From Kiritimatiellia bacterium (lineage in GTDB: Bacteria; Verrucomicrobiota; Kiritimatiellia; RFP12; UBA1067), in the NCBI GenBank assembly GCA_900771305.1, contig CAAGNL010000539.1, forward strand, positions 1-25,089: a stretch of 25,089 bases of DNA, written 5' to 3'. How positions within the stretch are numbered: the first letter of the stretch is position 1; each line of letters begins with the position of its first letter. The position numbers were made by a program, and so were the translations under genes. The notes beneath the pieces were generated by a model. It did not search any database. It worked only from the letters and a program-made list of their open reading frames with translations, and was not told where the DNA came from. Positions 23,773-25,089 of the stretch are shown piece after piece.

Positions 23773-24803
23773 GGGGACCGGACGGCGGAACTGGTTCCGG
23801 ACCGCACCAGGACCTGGTCGAGAACGGCGCGGCAGCGGCCGCAGTGACGGCAGTCGTTCGCATTCGGGCAGGCCGCGACGGAGGTCGCGAAGTCGGCGGG
23901 GAAGGACTTGTTGTCGACCACGTACGGGGCGAACAGCTCGGTATGGACGGGATCCATCAGATCGAGGAGATTACCGTCGTAGGAATACGACGCGTAGGCG
24001 TTGAGCACCTTGGTGGGGCAGCGGTGCCGGCGCGTCGCGAGCTTGACGACGGAGACGTACGGCTCCACGAGCGGGACATCCTCGGGACGAATCCACGTCG
24101 CCCGGATGAAGTCCTCCCAGTTCTTCTTCGCATAGTTCGTGCGGCAGCGGAAGACGCTGAAGTCGAACTTCTCTCCCACGGCGCTCTGGCGGATGCGGTT
24201 GTGTCCGTGGAGGTTATCGTGGAAGGTCTGGAACGGGCACTGCCGGAGACAGCCCGAGTTGGCCTGCAGACCGACGATCTTGCCGTGAGCCTTCGCCCAG
24301 TCCGCCACCGTTGCGAGATAGCCCGCGTCGCGCTGGCGCTCGCGGGTGACGTAGAAGGAGTCGAAGAGCTCCTCCACGCACTCGAAGCCCGTCGTGCCGT
24401 GGACGCGGAGATTCACGCTCCAGCGGATCTTCACCTGCGGGAAGCGCTGGCGCAGCACGGTGGCGATGAACGGGGAGGTCGTGGTGACGATGTCGGGGAA
24501 GAGCCCCTCGTAGTTCATGTCGCGAAGCGTTCCCTCGACGAAGTCCGCCAGTTCGGCACTGATCGCCCCGTCGCCATAGCAGTTGCAGTTGAAGAGCGTG
24601 TCCAGCAGGATGCCGTTCTCGCGGCACCAGGCCAGGTCGGCGTAGAGGCGGTTGCGCACCTCGTCCGTGAACTCCGGCGCGGGACGGCAGCTCAGCACGC
24701 CCGGCCACGCGAAGAACACCTCGCGGATGCGGTCCGTCCACGGCGTACACGCCTCGATGAACGGTTCGTTGTAGAAATGTCCGACAGCCAGGTTCTTGTA
24801 CAT
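23763..24803 (-). CDS. U32-peptidase-like TIM-barrel protein with iron-sulfur-type cysteines
   Basis: The product is 346 aa. The body (VNLRVHGTTGFECVEELFDSFYV...GKIVGLQANSGCLRQCPFQTFHDN...VVKLATRRHRC) follows the pattern of U32 family proteins, a group with [4Fe-4S]-dependent hydroxylation or peptidase-like roles (for example UbiU/UbiV relatives). Cys185, Cys189, Cys220 and Cys262 fit the four-cysteine C-x3-C...C...C cluster motif of that group. A second set near the C-terminus (Cys312, 318, 321 and 324) has the spacing C-x5-C-x2-C-x2-C, suggestive of another metal or Fe-S site. Substrate unknown. ATG 24803 is chosen because a promoter stands 16 nt upstream and similarity starts there. Function is the least certain of the larger genes. 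Confidence 0.65.
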   Translation of the reverse strand: MYKNLAVGHFYNEPFIEACTPWTDRIREVFFAWPGVLSCRPAPEFTDEVRNRLYADLAWCRENGILLDTLFNCNCYGDGAISAELADFVEGTLRDMNYEGLFPDIVTTTSPFIATVLRQRFPQVKIRWSVNLRVHGTTGFECVEELFDSFYVTRERQRDAGYLATVADWAKAHGKIVGLQANSGCLRQCPFQTFHDNLHGHNRIRQSAVGEKFDFSVFRCRTNYAKKNWEDFIRATWIRPEDVPLVEPYVSVVKLATRRHRCPTKVLNAYASYSYDGNLLDLMDPVHTELFAPYVVDNKSFPADFATSVAACPNANDCRHCGRCRAVLDQVLVRSGTSSAVRSPEP

Positions 24804-24819
24804 CGTATTCACGTCCTCA

Positions 24820-24848
24820 AGTATAGCAGAAAGACCGTTCAGTCCCAA
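24820..24848 (-). promoter_or_regulatory. Promoter of the U32-like gene
   Basis: The minus strand shows TTGGGA (24843-24848), a 17-nt spacer, then TATACT (24820-24825) with a TGC extended element in front. It overlaps the end of the upstream phosphatase-family gene. GAGG sits 11 nt before the ATG at 24803. Confidence 0.6.
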
Positions 24849-25089
24849 GGGAGGCCGGCCGCAAGCGCACGGAGGGAATCCCCGGCGACGCGGACGTCGG
24901 TCGAGGCCCAGGCGAGGACCGAGCGGCGGCCGTGCGAGCCGCGGATGCGCGACCAGTCCTGGCAGGTCTTCGGCGGGAAGGAACGGTCGAGGAAGAGCTC
25001 GCAGGGGTCGTAGCCAGGCTTGTTGTGGATGTCGATGTGCGTCGCCCAGTCCGGCGCCTCGCGGCGGTCGGTCCACCACGGGTAGGCGC
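24839..25089 (-). CDS. Alkaline-phosphatase/nucleotide-pyrophosphatase superfamily protein, C-terminal fragment (cut by window edge)
   Basis: The last 82 residues are visible, ending at a TGA at 24839-24841. AYPWWTDRREAPDWA followed by THIDIHNKPGYDPCELF is a characteristic C-terminal block of type I phosphodiesterase/nucleotide pyrophosphatase proteins of the alkaline phosphatase fold, where the His of IDIHNKPGYDP is a metal ligand. The N-terminal nucleophile (Thr or Ser) and most ligands lie outside the window, so substrate class cannot be assigned. Confidence 0.75.
   Translation of the reverse strand, partial: AYPWWTDRREAPDWATHIDIHNKPGYDPCELFLDRSFPPKTCQDWSRIRGSHGRRSVLAWASTDVRVAGDSLRALAAGLPWD

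Overview
This window reads as a chromosomal stretch of a GC-rich, Gram-negative bacterium. All genes that I accept lie on the minus strand, so transcription runs from position 25089 towards 1. Several features suggest the PVC superphylum, with Kiritimatiellota-type gut or anaerobic lineages as the best guess: many secreted glycan-active enzymes, a very large secreted beta-rich protein with a W-x-G-x(6)-W-x(4)-NW opening, a WbsX/GH99-like fragment and short intergenic tandem repeats. The lineage is an inference from gene style; there is no rRNA or other marker here to settle it. I see no tRNA, rRNA, CRISPR array, insertion sequence or phage block. The only phage-type hint is the N-terminus of an ORF6N-domain protein at the left edge.

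Layout in transcription order. (1) 25089-22713: the 3' end of an alkaline-phosphatase/nucleotide-pyrophosphatase family gene; a well-formed promoter; a U32-peptidase-like protein with two cysteine sets; an array of seven 7-nt repeats; and an O-methyltransferase. (2) 22716-19426: a secreted phytase-like/esterase-like protein, a sensor kinase and an OmpR-type regulator. They are coupled to each other and to the methyltransferase by GTGA or 8-nt overlaps. (3) 19388-15415: purine genes (a stand-alone AICAR transformylase lacking the IMP cyclohydrolase domain, purD, purE) and a YycJ-type metallo-beta-lactamase-fold protein. (4) 15397-12770: a secreted clan-A (GH5-like) glycosidase with its own promoter. 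(5) 12741-4686: an apparent operon of an SLC12-type cation-chloride cotransporter, an acyl-ACP thioesterase, an EamA transporter, a possible 36-aa ORF, an inositol-monophosphatase-family enzyme, a secreted GH16 enzyme and a secreted GH92 alpha-mannosidase. (6) 4685-1: a 416-nt intergenic region with a promoter, a hairpin, a tiny ORF and a 7-nt repeat; a 1194-aa secreted protein; a 9-nt repeat; a short secreted protein that looks like an internal-deletion product; and the ORF6N start.

The most unusual signals are architectural. Four start codons (620, 4561, 12741, 15397) sit 5-8 nt downstream of a -10-like hexamer and lack a Shine-Dalgarno sequence, which points to leaderless mRNAs. Two of these promoters share an identical 12-mer, GTATGCTATAAT. 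Three places look like scars of gene loss: the 139-aa two-piece protein at 201-620, an out-of-frame relic reading through the IMPase 3' end, and a 36-aa ORF that opens like the end of a formylglycine-generating-enzyme domain. Intergenic DNA carries 7-nt and 9-nt tandem arrays. I found no convincing undescribed defence or biosynthetic system.
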